Part shown: in pieces, positions 1 to 13,500 of the stretch
Layout: every line of letters begins with the position of its first letter
Numbering within the stretch: the first letter of the stretch is position 1
Assembly: GCA_020650975.1 (NCBI GenBank)
Contig: JAIPMN010140627.1
Coordinates: 1,910-65,909, forward strand
Origin: Apostichopus californicus
Taxonomy: Eukaryota; Echinodermata; Holothuroidea; Aspidochirotida; Stichopodidae
Length of the DNA stretch: 64,000 bases
Reading direction: 5' to 3'
Position numbers and translations under genes: made by a program
The notes under the pieces: model-generated
Databases searched by the model: none
The model's input: the letters and a program-made list of their open reading frames with translations, nothing else
Told to the model about the DNA's origin: nothing

Positions 1-240
1 ACCAGTGGGGGTACCACTGAGAGTACCAGTGGGGGTACCGGTGGGGGTACCGGTGGGGGTAACTGTCAGGGTAACTGTCAGGCTAACTATTAGGGTACCG
101 GTCGGGGTACTGGTCAGGGTACTGGTCCGGGAACCACTGAGAGTACCACTGAGAGTACCAGTGGGGGTACCGGTGGGGGAACTGGTGGAGGTACCGGTGG
201 GGATACCGGTGGGGGTACCAGATAACGGTACCGGATGACG
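1..240. repeat. 12-bp GC-rich minisatellite
   Basis: Tandem degenerate repeats of about 12 bp built on GGTACCGGTGGG, with variants such as GGTACCACTGAG and GGTAACTGTCAG, run from the window edge. The unit carries the palindromes GGTACC and ACCGGT. One frame is open and would read as (VPVG)n, but that follows from a repeat period divisible by three and I do not call a protein. The array continues beyond the left edge. Confidence 0.9.
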
Positions 241-307
241 GTACCGGGGGGACCGGGAGGACCGGGATGACGCATTTTTGTAAAGAATTGATGGGATTTT
301 TTATTAC

Positions 308-494
308 TTGGGGGATTTTGTCCTGGGGGGATTTTGGCTTGGGGGGATTTTGTCCAGGGGGATTTTGTCCAGGGGGATTTTGGCTCGGGTGGATTTTGTC
401 CTAGGGGGATTTTGTCCTAGGGGGATTTTGTCCTGGGGGATTTTGTCCGGGGGGATTTTGTCCGGGGGGATTTTGTCCGGGGGGATTTTGTCCT
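308..494. repeat. G-rich 14-15-bp minisatellite
   Basis: About 13 head-to-tail copies of GGGGGATTTTGTCC, with slippage in the G run and variants with GGCTTG or GGCTCG, lie about 70 bp from the first minisatellite. The G5-G6 tracts every 14-15 bases are strongly strand-asymmetric and could form G-quadruplexes. No gene is supported here. Confidence 0.9.
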
Positions 495-3400
495 GTCACC
501 GGATTGAATGTATTAAGTATGACAATGATTCTTGTGTAATCTACTGCTAAAATTTAGAAATAATTAGTCATGCATATCATTATAAATTACTATACAATAC
601 AGGAGATTAGTTCACAAATATAAATCTGATGAGCAATTTTTGGTACAGAGACACATAGAAATGATAATATCTCACAACACACTCCATAAACTCACAGTTA
701 GTAGACAAAATTTTATCAGTATCAATTAAAGTAATCTGTGTACAACACTCATAGCAGATTCCTGCTAACTTTCTTCTCTGTGCAACTGCTAGGACTATTA
801 AGGACTATTTTGGATGTTAAAGAATGCCTTGTGGCTTAGTCAATTGAGATTATGAACTGTGCTTCCTACACTTCAGCTGCATGCATGACAGCAAACCAAC
901 ACTAGATTCATTAATATCTCACTGTTCACATGTATGCATGCATGTGTTTTTTCAATTAATTCCAGAAAGATTTTCATTGGCCATAGCATGCTTGCAACTA
1001 CGTACTGAGCAAACATGGTTTCTTTGTTCAGTGTTTCAAAGTTGATCATTCGTGGCCACATTCCAGTATGCAAGTAGTTGTGTATCTCATAGCTGATCAA
1101 AATAACTTCTTGGAGGTTTCAACCATCCAATATATTTCTATAACAAGTAGGTCTACGTGAGGTAAATGCTTTGAGCACGGCTGCAGAAGAATGCCTCCTG
1201 TGATTTTAGCACATAAGTCAAAAGTTTTCCACTTTATGTATTGAAAAAATCTTTAAAAATAAGTAACTCCAATGGTTACTTTATACTGTTAATATACAAT
1301 ACCTTCAATAACAGTATGTACCCATTGACAGTATAGTTTCAGTTGGCTTTATGGTGAAGATCGTGGCATGCTTCCAAGCATTTTCCGATCATGTAGTCAA
1401 CTTTGTTTTATCCCTCCCAGCTCCAATCGCCAAACAAAATCACGAACACTTCATCCTAAGATGTCCTATTTCCTTTTAAGCAATGCAGTTTTAAACATTA
1501 TCATTACAGCTGGTCTGTGAAAGAGCTGTTTTTATACGGAATGTCACACCACACAAGTCACTCTTTTCAAACGACATTGAAACTCCTGATTGAGGCATAG
1601 GGTTCTTAGAACACAGGCTGACTTTGAGAAAGGAATGTAGCGGGGTGCAAATAAAGTGCCAATTTATTTACAAAATCTGACAAATATGACATAATTGTTC
1701 CCTGAAAAGAGTCATTAAAACTCATTAAGAAAACTGATACTTTACTTTACTTTACTTCTAGTATTTAAAAGATTATAATGGCTCATGCTGGTGTTTATGT
1801 TAGTATCATTACATAGATGTGACAAAATGTCCTTAGAACATTAAAAATTTTTGGTAACAATATAATAGGATGATCACAGTAATACAAACAGGAACAGTGA
1901 CCGAGGCTCCTTAACAGTTTTGTATATAATATGTACTGAGTGTCTAAAATTAAATTTGTAGATAGGCAATCAAATAATAAGAAAGTAGTCATTGGTTACA
2001 TTTGATCTTCCGACACAAACTTTAGTTGTGAATGACTAGTAAACGATGGTTTAATACCTGCAGGGTTATTTTACAATGAAACGAAAAGTCCATCACTATG
2101 CTGATAAAGATTTCGCTAGGACAGCAAATTTCCCACAAGCCGGGTTTGAATAGTTAGCATCAAGTATATATTGTTGAAATGTGCAGTGTTAACACCAGTG
2201 TGAAACTTGTGTATGCTGACTGGGAAAGTTTATGAGCCTAGTAAGAATACATGTTACAATATGTTAACAAGTTAACTATGTTTATTATAGAAATTCTGTA
2301 ACCCTATTAAGTCTAAGACCGTGCTCTGATATTTCACATAATGACAGTTAAGTGCATAATTACTGTATTTCAAAACGTATTTATTATCTCATCTGCAGAC
2401 ATGCATTATAAAGGTGTTGAGATATGTACTTCAACCCACATCAGAAATGTGAGGAAGTGTGTGATAGAGTGTGTGAGCCAAAAAGTGTGTCGCAACACTT
2501 CTTAGACTGTATGTCCGATCAAGTTCAAACTTTGTGGGTAGGAGCCTGATCATGTAAACTTGTCAGAGGTCAAGAAAACTAAAAAATGGTATTATTCATT
2601 ATCTGCTTGTCAACATGTAGGAAAAGGCATTAAACCACACCTTATGTAGAGAATGATGAGAGTAAAGAGTAAAGTCATGAAGGAGATGAGATCTGCAACT
2701 CCATGGATTGCCCTCTTGTTGTTTTTTATTTACAGTCTTTCATTGAGATATTTATAAGGTGTTTGATCCAGAAGGGGTAAATGTTGACATTCTTGTCCTG
2801 GGTTAGTGAGTTCCATTAGCACCCATTTATGTTCTTTCCTTTCTTACAATAAACTCGAGGGTAAAATTCAAATTTGTTTTGACTACTTTTAATGTAAAAT
2901 CCAAGAGATTATTCAGTCTGCCTTACACCTTCTTCATCCAAAATCAAGTTTTATTTTCACACATATATAATGCTCACTTAAATGACAAAAGAAATACTTG
3001 GTATTTATGTTGGAACATGGGTTGTGCTTTGATTGTGTTGTACCACTATACCGTATCATCTAGGTAAATCATAGTTTGTTGGAGCATTTTGAATCCTTTT
3101 TAATAATCTTTGCATACCCTTATTTTCTATGTTATTACAGAAGTTAAAAGAAAGAGGTTCAACTTGCTGAACTGTGTGTATTTTATAATGCTACTTGATA
3201 TGCTACTGTTCATACAAAATTACTTTTAAAAATATAACATGTAAGGTGGTGATGTTAGCAAAACTTGTTCTTTGATTTTTTTTCCCCATTTGAAATTTGT
3301 ATTGTATTTAAGAGGCTGCATAACCCACAAAGCCAAAGGCAAACAACTTGGTTACGTATTACGCAAACATTGGATGCTAGATTTTCAAATCTGAACCATC

Positions 3401-4373
3401 ATTGGCTTTAAGTTATTAGCAAGTTTCAAGCAATATGGATAAAAGGATGTAAACTTCCCCCAAAATATATTTCTGATCATTGGTTTCATGGAACAATCAA
3501 TAGTTAACTAGACTTTTTTTTTAATCTCACATGTACCATAAGAATGCAGTTTCATACCTCACTCAGGCTGACCTACCATTACCAAGCAGACAATTCATGC
3601 AGTGCATGCCTTTTTTAACTGTCATGTTTACCAGGTTTTCAAACATTGATCTGTGATGACCTACAATCAGTTCTGACCTTCATCACTAACCAGGCCTCGA
3701 CAAATCTGGTTGTCAACTCGCCATTAGCGGTATAATTTTAGCTTTGGCGAATACAAAATGCACTACCCTCAACCCTTTGGTGAGTGACGCGTGGACTAGT
3801 CAAACCCCAATATTAGCAAGACTATCGTTACAAACATTTCACAGACTGATGAAAGCAGTACCTTGGTAAACTTAAAGCACGTTTAAGTCGTAAACTTAAC
3901 CAATCTCAAGGGGAACTAACTGTGTAAAATGGTTTGCTATCTGCATATGCATTGTGTACAGAAATTGTATGTGCAGAGGTTGTTCACGAACTTCACAGAG
4001 CATTTAAAGACATACAGCAAAAACATCATTTAAATTCTGGTATAATAATTTAGTACAGGGAAGGGTTTGAGTGAAGCACGTAATGTGTCTTAAAGGCATT
4101 CATAAATATGCTGTATTCATATATTAATTTTACAACCATTTAAAACAGTTTTTTGAACATAGATATCATGATGGCTAGGTTATGCGCATATGACTATAAA
4201 AAAAAAAAGACATTACGACTTCAACCTGGTTAGCCCTCGCTGGGTTTATACCATTAGCTAATGGAGCAGCTTCAACTTTCACAATAAAGCTTGAGGAGTA
4301 AGATAAGGAAGAAGGCTTTGGTTACTTTGTAGATCATGTGATACCCAGAAATCCATGTTTTCTTTGGTATAAA
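495..4373. other. No gene seen (3.9 kb)
   Basis: AT-rich sequence downstream of the last exon found for the minus-strand mosaic gene. I saw no EGF, HYR or Calx-beta-like exon and no convincing poly(A) signal close to the stop. Short open frames lack family features. A small TACTT/TTTAC run lies near 1738-1757. Confidence 0.5.
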
Positions 4374-4549
4374 CTAGCGAGGGTTACACAGGTTGAACTC
4401 GTAATGGAAACCACATGCAGCCTTACTTGCAGGACACTGGAAAACACTACAGGTGGCCTCACATCTAGCAGTCTGTGAAGTACATGTCCCCTTAGAACAA
4501 GAACACTCATTAGGACTACACTGACCAGCTGTGTAAAGTCTGATGCAAT
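4374..4549 (-). CDS. Last visible exon: Cys-rich domain (possibly terminal)
   Basis: Acceptor TTTACAG at 4550-4551, entering in phase 1. The frame encodes a Cys-rich segment containing CSPNECSCSKGTC, then CEATCSVFQC and a tail ending in LCNPR before TAG at 4374-4376. If terminal, it adds 57 codons plus the stop. However, an excellent donor (AA|GTAAGG) lies inside the frame at 4425-4426. It would end the exon at 4427, giving 123 bp, phase 1-1, exactly like every other exon. The transcript could therefore end here or continue past the left edge. I found no further exon to the left, which mildly favours a terminal exon. Confidence 0.6.
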
Positions 4550-7500
4550 CTGTAAATGTAAAAGAAAGTAACAATATGTTAGAATACGGCCTGAAGAATG
4601 ATAAACACAGTGGGGTGAACATAATGGAATGAAGGAGAACTTTGCCTCCTGTAGTTTCTTAAATATTAGCAATATTTTCTGCAAAAACCATACAATATAT
4701 AGACATGCCAATTAACTAGAGCAGAAATGCTTTGAATCTCAAAAATGTTGTTAGTTCTCAGCTAAATCAGCTATGCACACTACTTACACTCATAACTGAC
4801 AACTGTGTATATAAGTGACATAGACATTAGTGCATAAACTGTGCACTAGGCTTTCTATATGATCAATATAATGAGGCAATCAACGATGTCTCATCTTGTT
4901 GACATGGTTTTTGTTAAACTAAACACTTGGATAATTAGGAATAAGCTTGGGTAAGTTTACATGTAGGTTAGCTAGAAATATCCAATCAGGTCACATGGTT
5001 ATTACATGACCCACCAGATGTTCCCCTTGGTAACAATCAGTATCAGATTTAAATCACAAAGCATGTATTGGACTAATCTGTACATTGAATGGACAAAACA
5101 GGCATCCACTGACTTGATGTATAGAATACTGTAGACTTGTGTGCAAGAGCCTATTAAACTGTGAATCCATCTCATTCAAAAACATACATCCTTTTGCGTG
5201 GAATGTAATAGTAATAAACAGCATAGGAAAGCAATATCTTTGAACTATATACATGACAAATGAAAGATAATCAACGTTTTCTCCCAAATTACTTTATAGA
5301 GTGAAAATAACCTTTCAAGTTATTTCCCATTAATTGTTTTTGCATGAATTGAACAATTAGTGTTGGTAACAGAAATAAAGAGAGGACCAGCCTTCTATGT
5401 CACAGTTTATTGACACCTTGTAATATGTATTAGCATTACGAAATACTTCAAACATGTGGGAAAGTGATTAAATTTCTTTCACAATAGAGGCATACCGTAC
5501 ACTACTTGTGATCATTATACTTCTCCAGAACATTGCAGACTTCTTCATTTCCTGCTTTGTCTGAATATCTATAAGTCAATTTATTCCTACCAAGAAGGAA
5601 AACTGCTTTAATGTTTGTAGAAAGCTACTTATATTCTATTTAATATATACTGTCATGTATAACTGTCTTTTAATAATTACCTTCTTGTACAATCACATCA
5701 AAAGTACAGACTGCTTCGTTTCCTGCTGGGTCTGCATATCTGTAAGTCACTGTAGTCGTACCAACAAGGAAACTTGATCCGAGTAGATGTGACTGGAAGT
5801 CCAGTGTAACAGTACCAGAATTATCAGTAGCAGTGGGTTCATTCCAGAAAACAGTCATACTTGCAGTACCAATCTCAACAGTACGAAATATATCACTTTG
5901 ACAACCAAAGATGACAGGTGGTGTAACATCGGCTTTGAAAGGAGGAAAAAAAGAACAAAGTAACCATTTAATGTTGACTTAACCTAGAACTAAGACACTC
6001 ATATTTTGCTAATTATTTAGACACTGTAGGAAACAGAAAGCCTGTGCAATTCAAGACGAATTAACTTATCTCACAAGACAGTCAAGCTCATAACAGCTTC
6101 ATGTAAATTGGATTTGCTTACTTTCCAATCACTTCATGTGTATGAAGACATTTTCAGAGGATCCCAGACAAGTTTACTTCAGTATCTCATATTGGTAACT
6201 TAAATCCATGCAGCAGGTGATGAAGAGTTAATATTGACAGTACCTGGCAATTGTCTGTTGTTCAGGATCACCACCTTTGCATAATGTGACCCACCAATAC
6301 AACACCTCCTGCATTATATACAGGGGCATCCATCCCAATTGAAAAATGGGAGCTAGACATTTCAATCTGGGGGACCCAGCACTTAATTATAGTGGCACAA
6401 TGTTTATTTTTGAATAACGTCCTTAGGGAGGGGTCTAAGGGAGAGGGAAGAGTCCCCGTCCATTTTGAGAAAGTTTTGATTAATTAACGGTCCTTAGATG
6501 AAATTTGGTGCTATATTTTGCAACTCGAAGGAACTTTATGTTTAAGAATGTTCAGGCTATTTTTTTAACACTACAAATCGCATCTGGGAGGGCACCTGGG
6601 AGGCTCGATTTTAATTTGGCAGGGCAACTTCCCCCCTCCCCCTCAGGGCCACCCCTCAGTGGCGCCACTGGGGGTGGGGACGTAAATGTCTGAAAAAAAT
6701 GTCTAAAAAAAATTCTTAAAGGGTGTGAAGACTCGCGCAAAAAGAAACGTCTAATGTCGGTAATCTGACCTAGTTTCGAATGAGGTGTAAACAGAAGTGT
6801 TAGACACCACCATCGATCCCAGAAAATACACACACAGCTTGCTACCGTCAATAATTAGACACTAGTGTACAGTCAGTACATACAGCTGCGGTTAATACCC
6901 ACAGCACAGTGTACAAACGATACAGCGATGGACATCTCAGGTCCAGCTAAAAAAATAACAAGGCATCACGCTTAATTACTGTCTGCATTTTGTAGCGACA
7001 AGGGAACAACTTCACTTGCAAGCAACGGAAAGTTAACATTTTCAAAGCGCGGCACGCGGTTTGGGGAGAGTCTTCAATGCCTTTAATGCAAATTATTATT
7101 CGGTTTTCATCTTCAAAAGATTTGGATTTCTATCTAATGGAGCAAGTTGTAACAGAGTTCACTTCTAAGATAAGAACTTCAATGAGTAAATCATACTGAC
7201 CAAGTTGCAAGTCATGTCATATCAAGTCATCTTTCTGATGGTGTCATAATTAAGTTTCATGTAGGATACACTTAATTTAACATTAATTAACCCATTCAGT
7301 AGGTTCTAACTAAAGTAAAGCAGGCAACTACAACAACAACGCATTGCAATTTTCTTCTTTATTAAACCTAACAAATCTCAAACATACTTTTACTATTAAG
7401 GTAAAGTAAAGCATTATTATTAAAAAAAGTTAACTCTAACTTCTGTAATATCACTTTGAGCAAACACATATATACAGTGACTTTACCTTCACAGGTTGTT

Positions 7501-10500
7501 GTTTGTCCAATGTTAGGAAAGTATGGGTCACCAATATATGCAGGATAACAATCACAGAGGTAAGACCCTATGGTGTTTATACATTCTGATGTCATTACAT
7601 CACAAGTGTGGCTTCCAGTACTGCATTCATCAATATCTGTAACGAAAGATGATTTAAACCATTCAAGTGAACAATAGTGTATGTAAATACTTTGAATCAA
7701 CTTGACTCAATTTGACTCAATATATATTATTAACAGAAAGTGATTTGGAAATAAAAATAACTATGATTTTGTAATAATTATGACATTTCAAACAATCAAT
7801 CATTCAGAGAGCTATAGAACTCTTTCTAAAATAATCCTTGCTTGGCTTACCAAGTCTTACTAACAAAATACAGACAGTTCTGTCTCAAATTTACTAGATA
7901 ACTCACGACTGATACATACTCAGAAAAATTTAATATCCAAGTAACCAATCCCAATAAATTGTTAACTGAAGTAAAGCAGTGACTACAAATTAACTACTGT
8001 GAGATTTCTTTATTATCATTTCTAGAAGTCGTAGTTGGTGATTCCAAATTTCTCTGTCGACAAATACAATTGGCTGCATGACAAGACATATATCACATTC
8101 TTGCTTAGTTCAGACCTTTTACCATTTAACTTATATTGTTTAATCCTGTCTACTTATTTTTGCATTAAAGGTGAAAACATTTTTCTAGATGTTTCATGTG
8201 AATTACTATATAATACAATAGGCTGTTTAAATGTAAATTTGTTAAGGCCACAGCTGGTTGGCAACTTCATCCGTGTATTACTCTGAATATGACAGTCATA
8301 GTTTGTTAAAAGGGGAAATATATCACATAGCTAATGTTAATTTAACGATAATATTATTAACGATAATTTCAGGCTGGAGGTATAAACACATACAGATCTG
8401 TCAAAGAAACAGAAATCATGATGGAACTAAGATTTCTTTCAACCCAACAAAAATAATGTATTTGCTGATGTCCTTTCTCATGGATGTAAGCTTTGCATAA
8501 ACCTGCTCAAGAAGCACTGGCAAATATTTAAAGGAGTTAGGTCTAACAATTAAGTCTGTCTGGCTGAATCTCAATAACTTAAAATCATTGGAAATGGCCT
8601 ATACAATGTCATGACAAATCTCTCACTAGCTTTCTCCTACTGAAAAGTTGATATGATAAGTTCATGATCGGTTTCATGTATGGCTGTACAATGTTCAAGT
8701 ATGTGGAACGTTTACAATTTCACAGCACTAGCCAACCACCTACTCTGTACTAGGCTTAATTACTATGTGTAACATTAGGCCCAAAACTAATACTGTACAC
8801 TGGTATATTACACTACCACTGTAAGTGAAAGTGTATTACATGGGCTATGCTCACCTCAAAAGACTAAGAGTCAACAAGATTTTTCAACATGCCATGCTGA
8901 CTTTGGTTTGATAACACTAAACTCTGTAATAACTCTTTTGTAAGTCTCAATATTCCAAGTACGATCGACCAACGTTAAGGCCTTAAAAAATCAATATCGA
9001 ATATTATGTACACTTTTGGTTCTGTTGCTAAGGCGCAGGCATATATAGTGTTTGAAATACTTGCAAAAGCTAGTGGCAAATAAACAGATGGAGTAAGTAT
9101 TGGAGTATGATGATATGTTGGGGACTGTGATGATGCAACTCTTCTATAAAGGGACTCTAGTACTCACCAATCATTACAGTAACAACAAACTGACACTGCC
9201 TTGTATTTCCTGCACCATCCGTGGCAGTGTAAGTGACTGTAGTTTGCCCTAGAGAGAAAGTATCTCCACTTTGATGGGATGACATAAGAGTTACATATCT
9301 AGAATTATCAGATGCTGTGGGTGGTGCCCAAAAAGCACTTGTAGATGATGTCCCAGGTGTTATACTGACTGGCCTGTCAAAAGGACAGTTGGATATCATT
9401 GGAGGCTCAGTGTCTGTGGAGTATAGGATCAATAAGGTACGGTCTAGTTGAAATACACTCAGCATTAGACTATGTAAGTAAGCAATCCACATTCAGCCAT
9501 ATTTTCTGGTTCCAACTATTATATGGCAAGAAGAAAAAGCAAAAGTTGTATTTGAAGTTAAACAAAGTTATGGCCAGCCACATCAAAGAACCGGTCAATC
9601 AATACACTTTAAATTCAAGCCTATGAACAAGGAAACACTTTCTAGCCTCAGAAAGATGAACCTTCACTCTCAGTTACATCACTTCTGAATATTACATTTA
9701 GCCTTGCCAAACGAGCCTGTATCTATGTACACCTGTTAAAATGTATTCCCAGACAGAGAAAGAAAAGAAGGGTAATCTATACATACCAGGCCAGATACAG
9801 AATCACTTATAGGAAATATTATGTTTCATCTGCTCATAATAATAAACTTACATTTCACAGCTTTAATTAAAAGGAAATATTGATTTCAACAACGTAATGA
9901 TATACATAAAAGAAGTTATTTAATTATATCTTTGAGGTGTAAAAAATAGATGCAGATTTGTTAGATTAAGCATGCTGTTAAATTAGACCATATATATCAT
10001 TAAGATTTAGTTTCCTGATACATTATATTACCACTTCTTAAAGTGATCGAGTTGCTTTTGTATTCCTGGAAACAGTGAGGTGATTAGTTAAGGATATCAT
10101 CAAGGTCTTGGCACAGCTTATCTGGACACTTATAAACATTATATGTAGCCTATTTAACATGTGAAGTGCTTGTTATATAATTAATGATAATCAGTGCCCA
10201 CGACTGATAGGAACCCAGATGTGTGAATGTATTATAAAAGCTATGTGTATGATTGCCCAATTGAAAATCTGCCCTTGAGTAAGACTGACGCTCATTTTTC
10301 GCCACTGCCCGATTCTTCAATTTCAAGGTTATTATTCTGGAACGTTAGCTGTGTGTTACGTGATCAATTCGCCAAACGTAGCAAAGGGAACGAGCGTGGA
10401 AAAGTCACTTGCAAATCACAAATTTCCCGTGATCTACCGCGAGAGCCTATTAAAATGCCTGAGGCAGGTCAACTTTTATGGCAGTGGTATTAAAGGGCAT

Positions 10501-13500
10501 GCACACAAACAGAGGGTAGCACATAAACAACATATTCAACATTTGAAAATCCACCCTTTAGAAAGACTCTCGTTTATTTTTGCCACTGCCTACCTTTAAA
10601 GTGGCAAATTATGACTCACCATATCTGTCAACTTGACACTCCTTGCGCAGAAAGTTGAGGGTTTACAGTATTGTCTGAAGTTAAGGGCCTTCCCACACGA
10701 CTTTAGAACTTAGCCCTGGTCATTGGTAACTTGTCACACTCACACACCAAAGTGTGCACAATTCAATCAATCTCTCCTGTAGTACCACATCACGTGTCCC
10801 CCGGGGAACTTACCATAGGGTGCAGCCAAAAACCGGCGCACACAACTATATTTACAAGTGTCAGGGGGTCGATCAAAATAAAACTCTTAGATGAAGTACT
10901 TAAGGAATCTCTTATGATGCAACTGCAGTAACTCATTTGCATAAACGTGTGTATTACCATAGACTTAGTACTAGTGGTCATAACTTTAAATTCCTTGGGC
11001 GGTGTTTGGAATGTTGCCTCTGTGGAAAGTTAGGCATAGAGATAATCACTTCGCTCTGAGACGTCCCGCTGTAGAGATTGGGATACGATTTGGTCGGGGA
11101 CCAGCACAGTGGAAAAGTTATGAGTTTTTGGAGTGAAAGTCAACGTTTTGAGTAAACCAGGTTTTGGATTGGAGCCGTGACCTGTAAGTTTGTTAAATAG
11201 ATTCTTATACTAAGTCAGGGGGAATTATAATTCGTGGATATCAATTTGCGGGGGATGAAAATTTCGTGTTTATTTATTCAAGGGAAATCAAAATTTGCGT
11301 TAATTGCTTTATGAGAAAATAAATTTGTGTACGAAAAGTACGGGACAAATTTACAAGAAATTCACATAAAATGTATATGATGATATTTAAATTCTTGACA
11401 TGTGTAAATTCAAGTTATTAGAAATTAACAAGTTTTAGAATATGTCGTTAAACATGTGAATTAATTTTTGGGAAGTCATTCGGCAACAGAAATTTTGCGA
11501 TATGTATTTATGTTTCAATCATTTCCAAAAGAATGTACTGTCATGCGTATGACTATGAAACTTTATACTTTATACTGGAATAGGGTTCAAAGGAATTAGT
11601 TATTAGACAAATTCTTCCTTTTTTTAATTCATAGGGTGGTAACTTGTGACCTGAGAATTAGGTCAAACTTGGCTAAGAGAGGCGACATGCGATGTTCCTT
11701 TCGCTTGAGAGGCAGCGATAACTTTGAGTCTCGAAATATGAACTTTATCATGGAACTGGAGAGAAAGCCGTGTCCAGTTTAACCTGTATTATTCGTATTA
11801 TTATTATAATTATTCATTTGTATTCTAAGTATTATTGTAAGAAGCAACAAGTATCTTATGGTTTCGTATAATAAGTAAATTATTTAATAAGTAAATTTTT
11901 GTGTTTCAAACTCGTATCGCCTCTTTTATCGATTCTATGTGTCAGACCTGCACCTGTTCCAAGGGCCTTGTTTAGGGGGACCTTGTGACAACAAGTTATC
12001 TTGCAAGTCCCCATTCATACACCTTGGTGTAGAGAGGCAATGGAGATAAAATGCCTTGCCCAAGAACACAACGCAATGATATGGCTAGGCCTCAAACCTG
12101 CAATCTTTAGATCAAAATATTTACTGCCTTAACCACTTGACCACAACGTCCCCCTTTCAAGGTTATTAGTCTGGAATGTTAGCCTGTGTGTTACGTAATC
12201 AATTCGCCAAAACTAGCAAAGGAAATAAGCATTGAAAAGTCATTTCATCAGCTAATCGTGATCTACCACAAGAGCCTCTTAAAATGCCCGAGGCATATAA
12301 ACTGTTATGGCAGTGTATGAAAAGGCACTTTTTCAAATGAACATTTGTTGCCTACAAAAAAAAGCAAGATAAAGAAGATGATACCTCAACGAATACTCAC
12401 AGAATTTTCTTATTTCTAATTGCTAGCAAATACCAACCTCAACAGTTACAAATATATTTTCGTGGTAATTATGGGTTTGGTTAAAAGAAAAGACCAGATC
12501 AAAATTTCGTTTTGATATGTTTAAGAGGAACATAATCTAAGCATTCTGGTGAAATTTGCATTTGAAAGTTGCCGCCTTTCGTACCAAAAGTTAACTTGGA
12601 GCAAACATGTGTGACGTCATAGTTGCACACTGATAAATAATGTTTTGCTTTACTTTAAAATGTACCCCTAATGTTATACTCCACAATTGGATGCATCCAT
12701 AATGTGAATGTACCATAGGTATTGGTATTTTAGAAACTTCACATCCCTTTAGACCAACTAGTAACCCAATCCAATCCAAGGTCAAATCAATAGATGAAAA
12801 AATAAAGAAAAGCAAAACATTATTCGTCAGTGTGTAACTATGACGTCACACCTTTTTGCTCCAAGTTCACTCATATCCACAGGATACTGCCAGACTATAT
12901 ATAATTGTATTATCTGTTTATTTTGATGTATGTAGACCTCAAATTTTGAATTGTGTTAATTTTACAAATTAAACTTGGCATTGTTTATTTATTATCGAGA
13001 TCTCTGTCAATATGAAAAAGGATCATACAACTTTTATTTTGTATTTCTGACTTTGTATGAAGACCACTCATGTATGTGTCTGTATTTCTTTGTGTAAATG
13101 TTTCTGGGCAGTTACTACAATGCATTGGCCACGCAGTAATGCTGGAATAGTACAAACCTAAATAATCAAAGTTAAACTTACATTGTATTCACAATTTTTG
13201 TCTGAAAGTTATGGTAAATTGTAAGCATGCAGATAGCATGTATATCCCTGATCTTTCATATACACAATTAAAACTACAAAATATCAGTCAGGTTTTGCTT
13301 ATATTTAGATGTAGCCATTGACAGTCATGTAGAACTGACGGAGTTAATTCTCACCACCCACAGAAAGTACAGCTTACTTTATCCTTATGAAGCTCAACAA
13401 TTCACACAGAAACATTGTATACATTTAAGGAAATGATTCATCAAAACACTTTAATCTCTCAAGTTTACGGAAAACAGAGACATCATATTGTTTACCAATC

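Noticed and set aside
5-238. Open frame reading as an elastin-like (VPVG)n protein
   Set aside because: It is a by-product of a 12-bp tandem repeat. There is no start context, splice site or flanking coding sequence.
6321-6672. Small hAT element with CAGGGGC and GCCACTG ends
   Set aside because: The ends look hAT-like but the inverted arms do not extend beyond a few bases and no target duplication is visible.
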